A model generated the notes under the pieces. That model did not search any database and was not told the origin of the DNA. It saw only the letters and a program-made list of their open reading frames with translations. From Gloeotrichia echinulata CP02 (GTDB taxonomy: Bacteria; Cyanobacteriota; Cyanobacteriia; Cyanobacteriales; Nostocaceae), in assembly GCA_038087035.1 (NCBI GenBank), contig CP051187.1, positions 4,655,001 to 4,719,000 of the forward strand: DNA of 64,000 nt, read 5' to 3'. The translations under genes were made by a program, and so were the position numbers. Position 1 is the stretch's first letter, and each line of letters starts with the position of its first letter. This document shows, one piece after another, positions 33,297-41,571 of this stretch.

Positions 33297-34340
33297 TCAA
33301 ACCACAGCAGGTTCTAGCATCCGAATTGTTCCAGTATCAGCGTCTATTTCCACCTGTAAACCAATAGGTAATGTCAATATTGGTTCGATATGACCAATCA
33401 TGGCACCAGACCAAGCTGGAATACCTAAAGGCTTAATATGATCTGTGACTACTTCTTCTAAGGTGAGAGAACCGTAGTCAGCGTCAGGCGAACATCCCTT
33501 ACATTGTCCAAAAATAAAACCAGCAAGTTTGTCAAATAGCCCCGCAATTTTTAGGTGAGTCATCATGCGGTCAATACGATATATATTTTCACCAATATCT
33601 TCTACAAATAAAATTGCACCTTGTAAATTTGGTACATAGGGAGAACCGACAATTCCCGATAAAACTGAAAGATTCCCACCGATGAGCTTACCACGTGCGC
33701 GACCAGAAGTAATAGTTTGTATGCGATTCTTAACTTGCATCAGACGGGTTTCATCATCTCCATCTTTGAGGTTTTGAAAAGTCACAGTTTCACCGTTAAA
33801 TAACACACGGCGAAAATATTCTGTCTGGGTTGTTCTCCATGAAGTTAGTCCGTTTGGTCCGTGAAATGTGACTAGGTTTGTCTGAGCATTCAAACCGAGA
33901 ATTAAAGCTGTTAAATCACTAAAACCGATAATAATTTTGGGATTTTGACGGATGAGTTTGTAATCTAAATAAGGCAAAATTCGACTACATCCCCAACCAC
34001 CACGGATTGGTAAAATAGCGGCTACAGAAACATCACTAAAAAACTGATTAATGTCAGCAGCACGTTGTTGATCTTTCCCTGCTAAATAACCATAACGTTC
34101 TAGTAGATGAGGCGCAAGGCGGGGGACAAGTCCCAAAGCTTTAACTGCATCTGTCACCACCTCTAATTCTTCACGGACGAAGGTTGCACTTGCAGGACTG
34201 ACAATTCCTACTACAGAGCCAGCTTGCAACCGTTTGGGTTTTAATAATGGTGGCTCTGATGCTTTCCCCGGTTTGAGGGGTAAAGCTAAGATTGAGGAAC
34301 TAGCAGCTAAACCAATGAGCAAATTACGGCGGTTAATCAT
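33297..34340 (-). CDS. LD-carboxypeptidase (peptidase family S66)
   Basis: 347 residues from the ATG at 34340; the longer frame begins at a TTG. The N-terminus MINRRNLLIGLAASSSILAL has a twin-Arg followed by a hydrophobic stretch, suggesting export. Family S66 releases terminal D-Ala from muropeptide tetrapeptides during murein recycling. Motifs: GSVVGIVSPAS, PIRGGWGCSRILPYLDY with the nucleophile in IIGFSDLTALI, LVTFHGPNG, a Glu in AILFVEDIGENIYRIDRMM and the catalytic His in AMIGHIEPILTLPIG. It is probably LdcA-like, but periplasmic rather than cytoplasmic if the signal works. Confidence 0.93.
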   Translation of the reverse strand: MINRRNLLIGLAASSSILALPLKPGKASEPPLLKPKRLQAGSVVGIVSPASATFVREELEVVTDAVKALGLVPRLAPHLLERYGYLAGKDQQRAADINQFFSDVSVAAILPIRGGWGCSRILPYLDYKLIRQNPKIIIGFSDLTALILGLNAQTNLVTFHGPNGLTSWRTTQTEYFRRVLFNGETVTFQNLKDGDDETRLMQVKNRIQTITSGRARGKLIGGNLSVLSGIVGSPYVPNLQGAILFVEDIGENIYRIDRMMTHLKIAGLFDKLAGFIFGQCKGCSPDADYGSLTLEEVVTDHIKPLGIPAWSGAMIGHIEPILTLPIGLQVEIDADTGTIRMLEPAVV

Positions 34341-34426
34341 CAGGAATTTAGGACACAACGCCAACTGTAATTAAACCATATTATGACCTATGCAAGCGTC
34401 AGATCAAAGCCGGGTGAACAGATATG

Positions 34427-34454
34427 GTAGGGGCGCAAGGCCTTGCGCCCCTAC
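34427..34454. repeat. isolated core palindrome
   Basis: A perfect 28-bp palindrome, GTAGGGGCGCAAGG plus its complement, without recognisable E1-E7 ends nearby. It lies between hpnB and the carboxypeptidase gene. Confidence 0.85.
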
Positions 34455-34482
34455 GCGCTCCTAGGAAGATCTGTGGTTATTA

Positions 34483-35661
34483 TCAAGGATAAACTCGGCC
34501 TTTCCAAGAACCGCCGCGCCCTTGGGTATGACGGATGGCAGAATCGACAGTCATCAGGGTGTAAAGAAAAGCGATCGCAGGTAAGCACAAAGCTAACCAA
34601 GGTGGACATTTATAAAACCGAATTGTTGGGAGATAAGCCAAGGTCATCAATACCCAAGCTAATAAACCCGTAAGTGTGATTGCTTGACTCCCCAGCAACC
34701 CACCTAGAATTATAGCCGCTGGTGGAACCAAATAAATCAAGGTCATGGCGACGACTGTTCCCGCTAACAGCAGCGGAGAATAATTTAATTGGGTGTAAGC
34801 AGTCCGCGCTACCATATTCCAAATTGTATCTAAATCAGGATAGGGACGCAAACTACAAGTTAACGTACTCAGTCCTAACCAGATGCGTCCTTTTGAGGAT
34901 GGATGATTTCTCCCCCTCTTTTTAACGGCATCAGCTAGGCTACAATCGTCAATTAAGGCTTGGCGAATAGTGGAAATCCCGCCGATTTGCTGTAATGCTT
35001 GTGAGCGAATCAAGATAGAACCGCCAGCAGCTGCTGCAGTTGCATTTTTTGGGTTATTCACCCAACGAAAAGGGTAGAGTTTTTGAAAGAAAAAGACGAA
35101 AGCGGGGATTAACAGATGTTCCCAAAAGCTTTGACATCTCAGCCGCACCATCACAGACACCATATCTAAATCGTCTTTTTCGGCTTTGGCTACCATTCGC
35201 CGCAGATTACTAATATCATGCTCAATATCTGCATCGGTTAGTAAATAATAGTCTGGTGTGAATCCACTTGCATTTTGAATCCCTTGTTCCACAGCCCAGA
35301 GTTTCCCCGACCAACCATGAGGCAGGGGTTCTCCAGAGATAATATGTAATTGTTGGGGTTTATTGACAGCGTAGGCAACCCCTTGGGCACAAGCTTCTGT
35401 ACCATCGGTGCTGCGATCGTCTACTAAAAATACGTTAAACTCACCGGGATAGTCTTGATTGAGAAGCGATCGCAGGGTAATTGGGAGCAAATCAGCTTCG
35501 TTACGCGCAGGAATGACTGCACAAACCCTCGGTAAAGATTGCAACGGAATGTCTGCAACCTCTAATCGCTGGTCTGTCCGCCAAAATTGCCCTCGTAAAC
35601 TCAGTAGTCCTATCCAGATGACTAAGGATAAAAGCGTTAATCCGAACACAATTGCAGCCAT
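34483..35661 (-). CDS. hpnB: hopene-associated glycosyltransferase HpnB
   Basis: 392 residues from the ATG at 35661. Family 2 glycosyltransferase: N-terminal membrane segment (MAAIVFGLTLLSLVIWIGLL), the nucleotide-sugar site RVCAVIPARNEADLLP, VFLVDDRSTDGT, the DxD-type YLLTDADIEHD, IDDCSLADAVK, and several C-terminal membrane segments (LLLAGTVVAMTLIYLVPPAA, ITLTGLLAWVLMTL, LALCLPAIAFLYTL). The length, topology and divergent position beside shc identify the hopanoid-associated HpnB type. The exact sugar acceptor is not proven. The starts of hpnB and shc are about 104 bp apart. Confidence 0.93.
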   Translation of the reverse strand: MAAIVFGLTLLSLVIWIGLLSLRGQFWRTDQRLEVADIPLQSLPRVCAVIPARNEADLLPITLRSLLNQDYPGEFNVFLVDDRSTDGTEACAQGVAYAVNKPQQLHIISGEPLPHGWSGKLWAVEQGIQNASGFTPDYYLLTDADIEHDISNLRRMVAKAEKDDLDMVSVMVRLRCQSFWEHLLIPAFVFFFQKLYPFRWVNNPKNATAAAAGGSILIRSQALQQIGGISTIRQALIDDCSLADAVKKRGRNHPSSKGRIWLGLSTLTCSLRPYPDLDTIWNMVARTAYTQLNYSPLLLAGTVVAMTLIYLVPPAAIILGGLLGSQAITLTGLLAWVLMTLAYLPTIRFYKCPPWLALCLPAIAFLYTLMTVDSAIRHTQGRGGSWKGRVYP

Positions 35662-35765
35662 AAGCTCTTGCAAATTCGACGTGACTCAGACACAATACTA
35701 AGCTGTTCTATTGATGGTTGACTGATGATTGTCAACCGTCAACATCAACCGTTGAGTAGTATTTG
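35662..35765. promoter_or_regulatory. divergent hpnB-shc promoter region
   Basis: 104 bp between divergent starts. It contains the direct repeats TTGATGGTTGACTGATGATT and GTCAACCGTCAACATCAACC, which together form an imperfect dyad (GGTTGAC/GTCAACC) at about 35714-35740. This is a possible regulator site; no known operator is recognised. Confidence 0.4.
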
Positions 35766-37682
35766 ATGCAAACACAAGATAGAGTAAATGTCAATCAAGT
35801 CGCCGGGGCGATCGCCGCTAGCCAAAAATATCTGCTTTCCATTCAAAATCCGGCAGGTTACTGGTGGGCAGAGTTAGAATCTAATGTCACCATCACCGCT
35901 GAAGCTGTCCTCTTACATAAAATTTGGGGGACAGATAAAACTCGACCTTTGCACAAAGTCGAAGCCTATTTACGTTCTCAACAACGCGAGCATGGAGGTT
36001 GGGAGCTTTTTTACGGCGATGGCGGTGAAATTAGCACTTCGGTGGAAGCTTATATGGCGCTGAAGTTGCTGGGTGTACCAGCTAGCGATCCGGCGATGAT
36101 TCAGGCACGGGCTTTTATTCTCCAACATGGTGGTATCAGCAAAACTCGCATTTTTACCAAGTTACACCTAGCCCTGATTGGCTGCTACGACTGGCGCGGT
36201 TTACCTTCCCTACCACCTTGGGTCATGCTTCTACCCTCGGCTTTCCCAGTCAATATATATGAGTTGTCTAGTTGGGCACGTTCTAGTACCGTACCTCTAC
36301 TGATTGTATTTGACCGTAAACCTGTTTTTATCACTGACCCAACCATCAATTTAGATGAACTTTATACTGAAGGTGTTAATCAAGTTAAGTATGAATTGCC
36401 TCGAAATGGCGATTGGACAGATTTATTTATCACCCTAGATCAAGGGTTTAAGTTCGCAGAAAGCCTAAATTTAGTACCCTTCCGGGAAGAAGGTATTAAA
36501 GCGGCCCAAAAATGGATATTAGAACGCCAAGAAGCTACAGGCGATTGGGGGGGAATTATTCCGGCGATGCTAAATTCACTCCTAGCTTTGCGGTGTCTGG
36601 ATTACGATGTCTCTGACCCGATTATCGAACGCGGACTTATAGCAGTTGACAATTTTGCCATTATTACAGAAGATAGCTACCGCGTGCAACCCTGTGTCTC
36701 ACCAGTCTGGGATACAGCTTGGGTCATCCGGGCTTTGATAGATTCTGGCATGACACCAGATCATCCCGCTGTGGTACAGGCTGGAGAATGGTTATTGTCG
36801 AAGCAAATTCTCGATTATGGAGATTGGGCTGTCAAAAATCACCAGGGTCAACCAGGGGCTTGGGCTTTTGAGTTTGACAATCGCTTTTATCCCGATGTCG
36901 ATGATTCTGCTGTGGTGGTCATGGCTTTAGATCAGGCGAAACTCCCCAATGAAAAGTTAAAACAGGCAGCGATTAACCGTACCCTGAAATGGATTGCTTC
37001 TATGCAGTGTAAACCAGGCGGTTGGGCAGCGTTTGATATTGATAATGATCAAGACTGGTTGAACGCCGTACCCTATGGCGACTTGAAAGCCATGATTGAC
37101 CCAAACACCGCAGATGTTACCGCCAGAGTGGTAGAAATGCTGGGGGCTTGTAACCTGTTAATTGATGATCGTAATTTAGAAAGAGCGATCGCCTATCTGA
37201 TGGATGAGCAAGAAACCGCAGGCTGTTGGTTTGGTCGTTGGGGAGTCAATTATATATATGGTACCAGTGGCGTGATCTCTGCCCTTGCCCTAATTGAACC
37301 ACAAAGACATAAACACAGTATCGCACGGGGAGCAGCTTGGTTAGTCGCATGTCAAAATCCAGATGGTGGTTGGGGCGAGACTTGTCGCAGCTATGATGAT
37401 CCTAGCCTCAAAGGACAAGGGACAAGTACCGCATCTCAAACTGCTTGGGCGTTAATTGGGCTAATCGCCGCCGGTGAAGCCACTAGCAATTTTGCTCGTG
37501 ACACCATTGAGCGAGGAATTGCTTACCTTTTAGCGACACAAAAGCCTGATGGTACTTGGTACGAGGCAGATTTTACAGGAACCGGCTTCCCCTGCCATTT
37601 TTATTTAAAATATCACCTCTATCAGCAATATTTTCCTTTAATAGCTTTAGGTCGCTATCAAGCACTTAGCTTGAGGGATTAG
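35766..37682 (+). CDS. shc: squalene-hopene cyclase
   Basis: 638 residues from the ATG at 35766. Membrane-associated monotopic cyclase turning squalene into hopene. The catalytic acid motif is DVDD (about 377-380, FYPDVDDSAVVVMAL). QW-type repeats are spread along the alpha-barrel (AGYWWAELESN, GGWELFYGDGGE, GDWGGIIPAM, KPGGWAAFDIDN, GCWFGRWGVNYIYGT, PDGGWGETCRSYDD, PDGTWYEADFTGTGFP). The length matches bacterial Shc. The start is preceded by GTTGAGTAGTATTTG without a clear ribosome site. Linked with hpnB for hopanoid synthesis. Confidence 0.97.
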   Translation: MQTQDRVNVNQVAGAIAASQKYLLSIQNPAGYWWAELESNVTITAEAVLLHKIWGTDKTRPLHKVEAYLRSQQREHGGWELFYGDGGEISTSVEAYMALKLLGVPASDPAMIQARAFILQHGGISKTRIFTKLHLALIGCYDWRGLPSLPPWVMLLPSAFPVNIYELSSWARSSTVPLLIVFDRKPVFITDPTINLDELYTEGVNQVKYELPRNGDWTDLFITLDQGFKFAESLNLVPFREEGIKAAQKWILERQEATGDWGGIIPAMLNSLLALRCLDYDVSDPIIERGLIAVDNFAIITEDSYRVQPCVSPVWDTAWVIRALIDSGMTPDHPAVVQAGEWLLSKQILDYGDWAVKNHQGQPGAWAFEFDNRFYPDVDDSAVVVMALDQAKLPNEKLKQAAINRTLKWIASMQCKPGGWAAFDIDNDQDWLNAVPYGDLKAMIDPNTADVTARVVEMLGACNLLIDDRNLERAIAYLMDEQETAGCWFGRWGVNYIYGTSGVISALALIEPQRHKHSIARGAAWLVACQNPDGGWGETCRSYDDPSLKGQGTSTASQTAWALIGLIAAGEATSNFARDTIERGIAYLLATQKPDGTWYEADFTGTGFPCHFYLKYHLYQQYFPLIALGRYQALSLRD

Positions 37683-37728
37683 GGATTGGGGATTGGGGGG
37701 ATGGGGTGATGGGGTGATGGGGGGATTA
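37681..37728. repeat. G-rich STRR after shc
   Basis: GGGGATT and GGGGTGAT units directly after the shc stop. Confidence 0.7.
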
Positions 37729-37763
37729 CCTAGCTCCCATGCTATGCGTGGGAGCGTATATCT

Positions 37764-37811
37764 AGGAGGCTCCGTCTCCTGAACTGATGACAGGAGGCGG
37801 AGCCTCCTTTT
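37764..37811. terminator. strong hairpin after shc
   Basis: AGGAGGCTCCGTCTCCTG pairs with CAGGAGGCGGAGCCTCCT (18-bp stem, one T-G type mismatch, 10-nt loop) followed by TTTTATG. It is usable as a terminator for shc. The GGAGGCGGAGCCTCC form is also common as a dispersed palindrome, so it may be a repeat. Confidence 0.65.
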
Positions 37812-37878
37812 ATGCATTTCCAGTGCGTAAATACCGTGTATAATAGTGTCAGTATATTAGCAGTATAAATGACTAAAT

Positions 37879-38127
37879 ATGGCTAACTGTCCTAACTGTG
37901 GTTCTAATCATATCCAAATTAAACAAGAAACTGATGTAAATTGGGGACGTGCGATTGCTGGGTATGCTCTATTTGGTATTGTCGGTGGTGCAGTTGGGGC
38001 TGTTACAGGTGAAGATAGAAATGTTAATGCTTGTTTAGACTGTGGAACATCTTGGAAAGCTCAAGATTTATATAATCTTTTGCAAGTTATGGTTCTTGCG
38101 TACTTAGCGTGCTTAATTATTAGTTAA
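37879..38127 (+). CDS. zinc-ribbon protein, C-terminus replaced by E5 element
   Basis: 82 residues. The N-terminal CPNCGSNHI and later CLDCGTSW form a four-Cys zinc ribbon, split by a Gly-rich hydrophobic helix (IAGYALFGIVGGAVGAVTG). The last 11-12 codons (VLAYLACLIIS) are encoded by the terminal repeat of the 196-bp E5 element starting at 38091, so the native C-terminus after LYNLLQV is probably lost. Function unknown. Confidence 0.65.
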   Translation: MANCPNCGSNHIQIKQETDVNWGRAIAGYALFGIVGGAVGAVTGEDRNVNACLDCGTSWKAQDLYNLLQVMVLAYLACLIIS

Positions 38128-38286
38128 AGTCTATAAATTTGCTTTAAAAGTAAGACTTACAGGCGTTCATAATTTAATTTTCAGCAATATGACCAAAAAT
38201 ACAGGAAATAATGGCTATTACCGTATCTCAGTAAGGGTTTCAAGCTGATTATTTAATAAATTTAGCACGCTAAGTACGGAAGAGCC
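38091..38286. mobile_element. E5 element, copy 1 (196 bp)
   Basis: Terminal inverted repeats of about 25 bp: GGTTCTTGCGTACTTAGCGT and, at the other end, GCACGCTAAGTACGGAAGAG. The interior has no gene. Its reverse complement aligns along its length with 60963-61158, which is also 196 bp (shared AGCCATTATT and CGCCTGTAAG blocks). Confidence 0.85.
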
Positions 38287-38289
38287 GAT

Positions 38290-38575
38290 CTTGTAGGGTG
38301 CGTTAGCGGTAGTGCGATCGCTGATCTTATAGGGTGCGTTAACGTTCGCGTAGCGTGCCGTAGGCAAGTAACGCACCGAACCAATCATCAGGTGCGTTAC
38401 GGCGTAAACCACCACATCTGTTGTCAAATATCCAAACACGAACGCCTAACGCACCCTACGAGACATATTGATTCAGCGATACAATATAACTAAGCGATCT
38501 TGTAGGGTGCGTTAATGAAATGTAACGCACCATCCTAATTTCCGGTGCGTTACGCTGACGCTAACGCACCCTACG
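38290..38575. repeat. cluster of REP-like hairpins upstream of the RAYT gene
   Basis: At least four stems of GGTGCGTTA with TAACGCACC (about 38334-38377, 38390-38456, 38502-38531 and 38543-38573), often extended by TGTAGG/CCTAC. A dispersed repeat (GTTCGCGTAGCGTGCCGTAG) sits inside one of them. A further half lies downstream of the gene at 39217-39250. Confidence 0.8.
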
Positions 38576-38599
38576 AGAGATGTTGATTTAGGATAAACA

Positions 38600-38640
38600 A
38601 TGGGTATTTTAAGACAATCAACTCATCGATAAATACCCAT
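38600..38640 (+). promoter_or_regulatory. inverted repeat covering the RAYT start codon
   Basis: ATGGGTATTT (38600-38609) and its exact complement AAATACCCAT (38631-38640), whose last two bases are the A and T of the RAYT start codon. In mRNA this 10-bp stem with a 21-nt loop would sequester the start. It could equally be a recognition end for the transposase. Confidence 0.6.
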
Positions 38641-39190
38641 GCCCAATTACCGCCGAGCTAAAGTTGCTGGTGCTACTTATTTCATTACTCAAGTAACCCA
38701 TCATCGTCAACCTTGGCTTATCAGCGACATCGCACGCCTTGCACTCCGCGCTGCTATTACTCATGTTCGTCAAAAATACCCCTTCACTATCGATGCATTT
38801 GTTTTACTACCCGATCATTTTCATTGTTTATGGACATTACCAGAAGGAGATAGCGATTTCTCAACTCGATTGCGATTAATTAAAACCTTTGTCACTAAAC
38901 AATATGGGGAGAAATTAGAAATTAATGCTGATATTTCTAACTCTCGACAAAAACGCAAAGAGCGCAATTTATGGCAAAGACGATTTTGGGAACATTTAAT
39001 TCGGGATGAAAGAGATTTTGTCAAGCATTGCGATTATATTCATTACAATCCTGTGCGACATAAATTATGTCAGATTCCCCAGGATTGGCAATTTTCCAGC
39101 ATTCATCGATTTATCACCCAAGGCATTTATCCGCCAAATTGGGGGATGAATGAAATTACAGAAATGCCTAATACCATTTGGGATACGTAG
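38639..39190 (+). CDS. REP-associated tyrosine transposase (RAYT)
   Basis: 183 residues. Single-copy HUH nuclease of the Y1 type: the metal-binding HxH is in LLPDHFHCLWTLP, and the catalytic Tyr region is HCDYIHYNPVRHK (YIHYNPV is diagnostic). The N-terminus RRAKVAGATYFITQVTHHRQ matches the REP-associated transposase family. It is flanked by GGTGCGTTA/TAACGCACC hairpins that are candidate cognate REPs. All motifs look intact. RAYTs move or maintain REP palindromes rather than themselves. Confidence 0.93.
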   Translation: MPNYRRAKVAGATYFITQVTHHRQPWLISDIARLALRAAITHVRQKYPFTIDAFVLLPDHFHCLWTLPEGDSDFSTRLRLIKTFVTKQYGEKLEINADISNSRQKRKERNLWQRRFWEHLIRDERDFVKHCDYIHYNPVRHKLCQIPQDWQFSSIHRFITQGIYPPNWGMNEITEMPNTIWDT

Positions 39191-39205
39191 TGCTAGTGCG
39201 ATGTT

Positions 39206-39250
39206 GTAGATGTTGTAGGGTGCGTTAACGTTCGCGTAGGGTGCGTTAAC
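39206..39250. repeat. REP-like half-sites after the RAYT gene
   Basis: Two direct copies of GTAGGGTGCGTTAAC separated by GTTCGC, without the complementary halves. Confidence 0.6.
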
Positions 39251-39318
39251 AGGTAAGCCACCGAACCAATCATCAGGTACTTTAAATAATCTATCGCCAA
39301 GTTTCTGATAACGTCTTG

Positions 39319-39458
39319 GCTGAAGTTGCTTCAGGCTGCGCGTAATACGTAAACGTCAAAGCTGAAGTTGCTTCAGGCTGCGCGTAACACGTAAACGTCA
39401 AAGCTGAAGTTGCTTCAGGCTGCGCGAAACACGTAAACGTCAAAGCTGAAGTTGTTTC
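39319..39458. repeat. 42-bp tandem repeat (3 copies plus a partial)
   Basis: Unit of 42 bp starting GCTGAAGTTGCTTCAGGCTG. It contains a GCTGAAGTTGCTTCAG hairpin and ends CGTAAACGTCAAA. Units at 39319, 39361 and 39403, with a partial at 39445. The same unit length as the unrelated array at 18922. Confidence 0.9.
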
Positions 39459-39483
39459 CGTCAAGACGGAAATTGCTACTCTT

Positions 39484-39556
39484 ACAGCAGTTTTCACGTA
39501 AATAAACCACGGGCTAGGGGCACGGCACTGCCCATACGTGTCAACTTAACGCGAAA
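39484..39556. mobile_element. composite fragment: E1 left end, half core, nested-element end
   Basis: TTACAGCAGTTTTCACG, AACCACGGGC, then TAGGGGCACGGCACTGCCC stops at the palindrome centre and continues ATACGTGTCAACTTAACGCG, the inverted right junction of the nested element at 27684-27715. Confidence 0.72.
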
Positions 39557-39641
39557 CCCCTACACCATTATCATTTGCTCGAACAATTTCCGCGAGACGC
39601 GATCGCGTTCTCCCCAGCATGGGCGATCGCATCAAAGAGAT

Positions 39642-39738
39642 TTACAGCAATTTTCATTCATTTGAACCACAGATCTTCGTAGGGGCGCAAGGCCTTGCGC
39701 CCCAAAAGCGTGGTCTATTTACCTGAAAATGGCTGTAA
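39642..39738. mobile_element. E1 element (complete)
   Basis: 97 bp, nearly identical to 8982-9078: TTACAGCAATTTTCATTC, GAACCACAGATCTTC, core GTAGGGGCGCAAGG plus complement, TGAAAATGGCTGTAA. It ends 33 bp before the antitoxin start. Confidence 0.88.
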
Positions 39739-39771
39739 AATAGTTGTCAAACTCAAATCACCTTGAGCGCT

Positions 39772-39987
39772 ATGAAAACATCAGCACTTCAGCAAGCCAT
39801 TGAATCAGTAGAAAGTTTACCCATAGAAGATCAAGAAATCTTGCTGGATATCCTGCAAAAACGATTACAAGAACGGCGACGAACTAACTTATACCAAGAA
39901 GTTCGCGAAATTCAACAAGAATTTGCCTCAGGAAACGTAAAATTTGGCTCAGTAGATCAATTCTTAGCAGAATTAGATCAACCATGA
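39772..39987 (+). CDS. RelB/ParD-type antitoxin-like protein
   Basis: 71 residues from the ATG at 39772. Sequence AIESVESLPIEDQEILLDIL followed by QKRLQERRRTNLYQEVREIQ is a short helical antitoxin typical of cyanobacterial pairs with RelE-like toxins. The tail (FGSVDQFLAELDQP) overlaps the next start by 4 nt (ATGA). Confidence 0.8.
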   Translation: MKTSALQQAIESVESLPIEDQEILLDILQKRLQERRRTNLYQEVREIQQEFASGNVKFGSVDQFLAELDQP

Positions 39988-40166
39988 AAATCGGTTGGAC
40001 ACCCAAGTCCCTTCGTGCTTTTAAACGTCTAATCCGTAAAAACCCGAATCTTAGACCCCTGATTGAACAAACATTACGCCAGTTAGGCGAAGATCCCTTT
40101 CATCCAAGCTTACACACCCTCGTTAATAAAAATATTCCAGCTAGTAATGCTAAAAATATTCTGTAA
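39984..40166 (+). pseudogene. truncated RelE/YafQ-like toxin
   Basis: Starts as a normal small RelE-family toxin (MKIGWTPKSLRAFKRLIRKN, PNLRPLIEQTLRQLGEDPFH, PSLHT), then after about 46 residues continues into unrelated LVNKNIPASNAKNIL and stops. The usual second half, with the catalytic strands and the GxHDEVY-like C-terminus, is missing. It is probably an inactive toxin remnant kept beside its antitoxin. Confidence 0.78.
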
Positions 40167-40352
40167 TTTACAAAGCATTCACTAATATATATCAAGCTTG
40201 TAGCTATTCTAAGTTATAAACAATCTCAATAAATAACGAAAAAATCTGAGACTGTAGAGACTTGTAACTCTTACTGTGTAAAAGGTTGATACATTTTCTT
40301 TGTGTTTTAAGGTTTAATAAGTAATGGTAGAAGTTGATGTTAAAAATGTTTT

Positions 40353-41246
40353 ATGACTTACGACAATCGCGCGACGGTGAGAAGAGTTTTAATTATTACC
40401 CTACTGCTAAATTTATTTGTGATGGCGTTAAAAGCAGTGGTGGGCTACTCAACAGGTTCTCTCAGCTTGCTAGCAGATGCTTTGCATAGTGTGACGGATA
40501 GCGCCAACAACATTTTAGGATTGATTACTAGTAAGTTTTCTTCGCCACACCCAGACCGGGAACATCCCTACGGACACCAGAAATTTGAAGCTGTGGGAGC
40601 ATTAGGTATTTCTGCTTTTTTAGGAATAGCATGTTTTGAAATTATCCAGGGAGCAGTCGAGAGAATTCTCAAAGGTGGTGAACCTGTAAAAGTATCAGCG
40701 CCTGAATTATGGCTATTACTGCTGGTGTTGGGGGTGAATATTTTTGTTACCTTTTATGAACGCAGTGAAGGTAAGCGAGTAGGTAGCCCAATTCTGATTG
40801 CTGATGCTACTCATACCATGAGCGATGTTTGGGTGACAATCGCTGTCCTTGGTGGTTTGATTGGGATTTGGTGGTTAAATATTCAATGGTTGGATGTATT
40901 TTTAGCCTTTCCTGTCGCTTTGTTAGTGTTTTGGAGTGGTTGGTCAGTTTTAAAAGAAAATCTGCCTTCCCTTGTAGATGAAATGGCGATCGCACCGGAA
41001 GCCATACATGCGATCGCCGTTGGTGTTCCTGGAGTAATTAACTGTCATGACATCGCTTCTCGCGGTGTTCTTGGTCGTCAAATGTTTATTGAAATGCATT
41101 TAATAGTAGAAGCACCAGACGTAGAAACAGCCCACCGCATCACCGAAGCGGTAGAAAGCCGACTCGAAGAAAATTTCCGTCCAGTCAGAATTTTAATACA
41201 CGTCGAGCCACCAGCATATGAATCTAAAAAAATTAGCTTTGATTAA
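40353..41246 (+). CDS. cation diffusion facilitator (CDF) transporter
   Basis: 297 residues with six membrane segments in the first 200 residues and a cytoplasmic ferredoxin-like domain after that. The CDF metal site is visible in TM2 (LLADALHSVTDSANN, an HxxxD pair) and TM5 (LIADATHTMSDVWV). GHQKFEAVGALGISAFLG is the TM3-linked signature. The family exports Zn2+, Mn2+, Fe2+ or Co2+ in exchange for protons. The Asp-His composition is of the Zn/Mn type, but the metal cannot be fixed from sequence. Transcribed alone. Confidence 0.94.
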   Translation: MTYDNRATVRRVLIITLLLNLFVMALKAVVGYSTGSLSLLADALHSVTDSANNILGLITSKFSSPHPDREHPYGHQKFEAVGALGISAFLGIACFEIIQGAVERILKGGEPVKVSAPELWLLLLVLGVNIFVTFYERSEGKRVGSPILIADATHTMSDVWVTIAVLGGLIGIWWLNIQWLDVFLAFPVALLVFWSGWSVLKENLPSLVDEMAIAPEAIHAIAVGVPGVINCHDIASRGVLGRQMFIEMHLIVEAPDVETAHRITEAVESRLEENFRPVRILIHVEPPAYESKKISFD

Positions 41247-41249
41247 AAT

Positions 41250-41340
41250 AGGACTTACGCATTTGTGACGAAAAATCAGCCTTAACGATGTAATCGCCAA
41301 GCTCCTAATGACCTAAAATCGTAGTTTGTGCGTAGGTCCT
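41250..41340. mobile_element. short inverted-repeat element AGGACTTACGCA
   Basis: AGGACTTACGCA and, 67 bp later, TGCGTAGGTCCT (one mismatch). The interior is AT-rich without a frame. The rest of the 325-bp gap (41341-41571) contains the CDF downstream region and the P-type ATPase leader, with nothing else recognised. Confidence 0.55.
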
Positions 41341-41571
41341 GTAATCAACAATTACCGTGCCTGTGGGGAAGTTGGGAAGTTGGGTATGGTATCTTATCTG
41401 CTTTGTAATGTCGCCAAGCTGTAAGATAGGAAATGCCCAAAATTTTACGCAGTTTATTGCATAAAATATCTCTTGAGAAAGAGGCTTTAAAAGGTTACTT
41501 ACTATCTTATTAATATCATAAGTACCCAGTGCCTTTTACAAATCCCTTATGAGGCAAATTGTCAATCCTCT

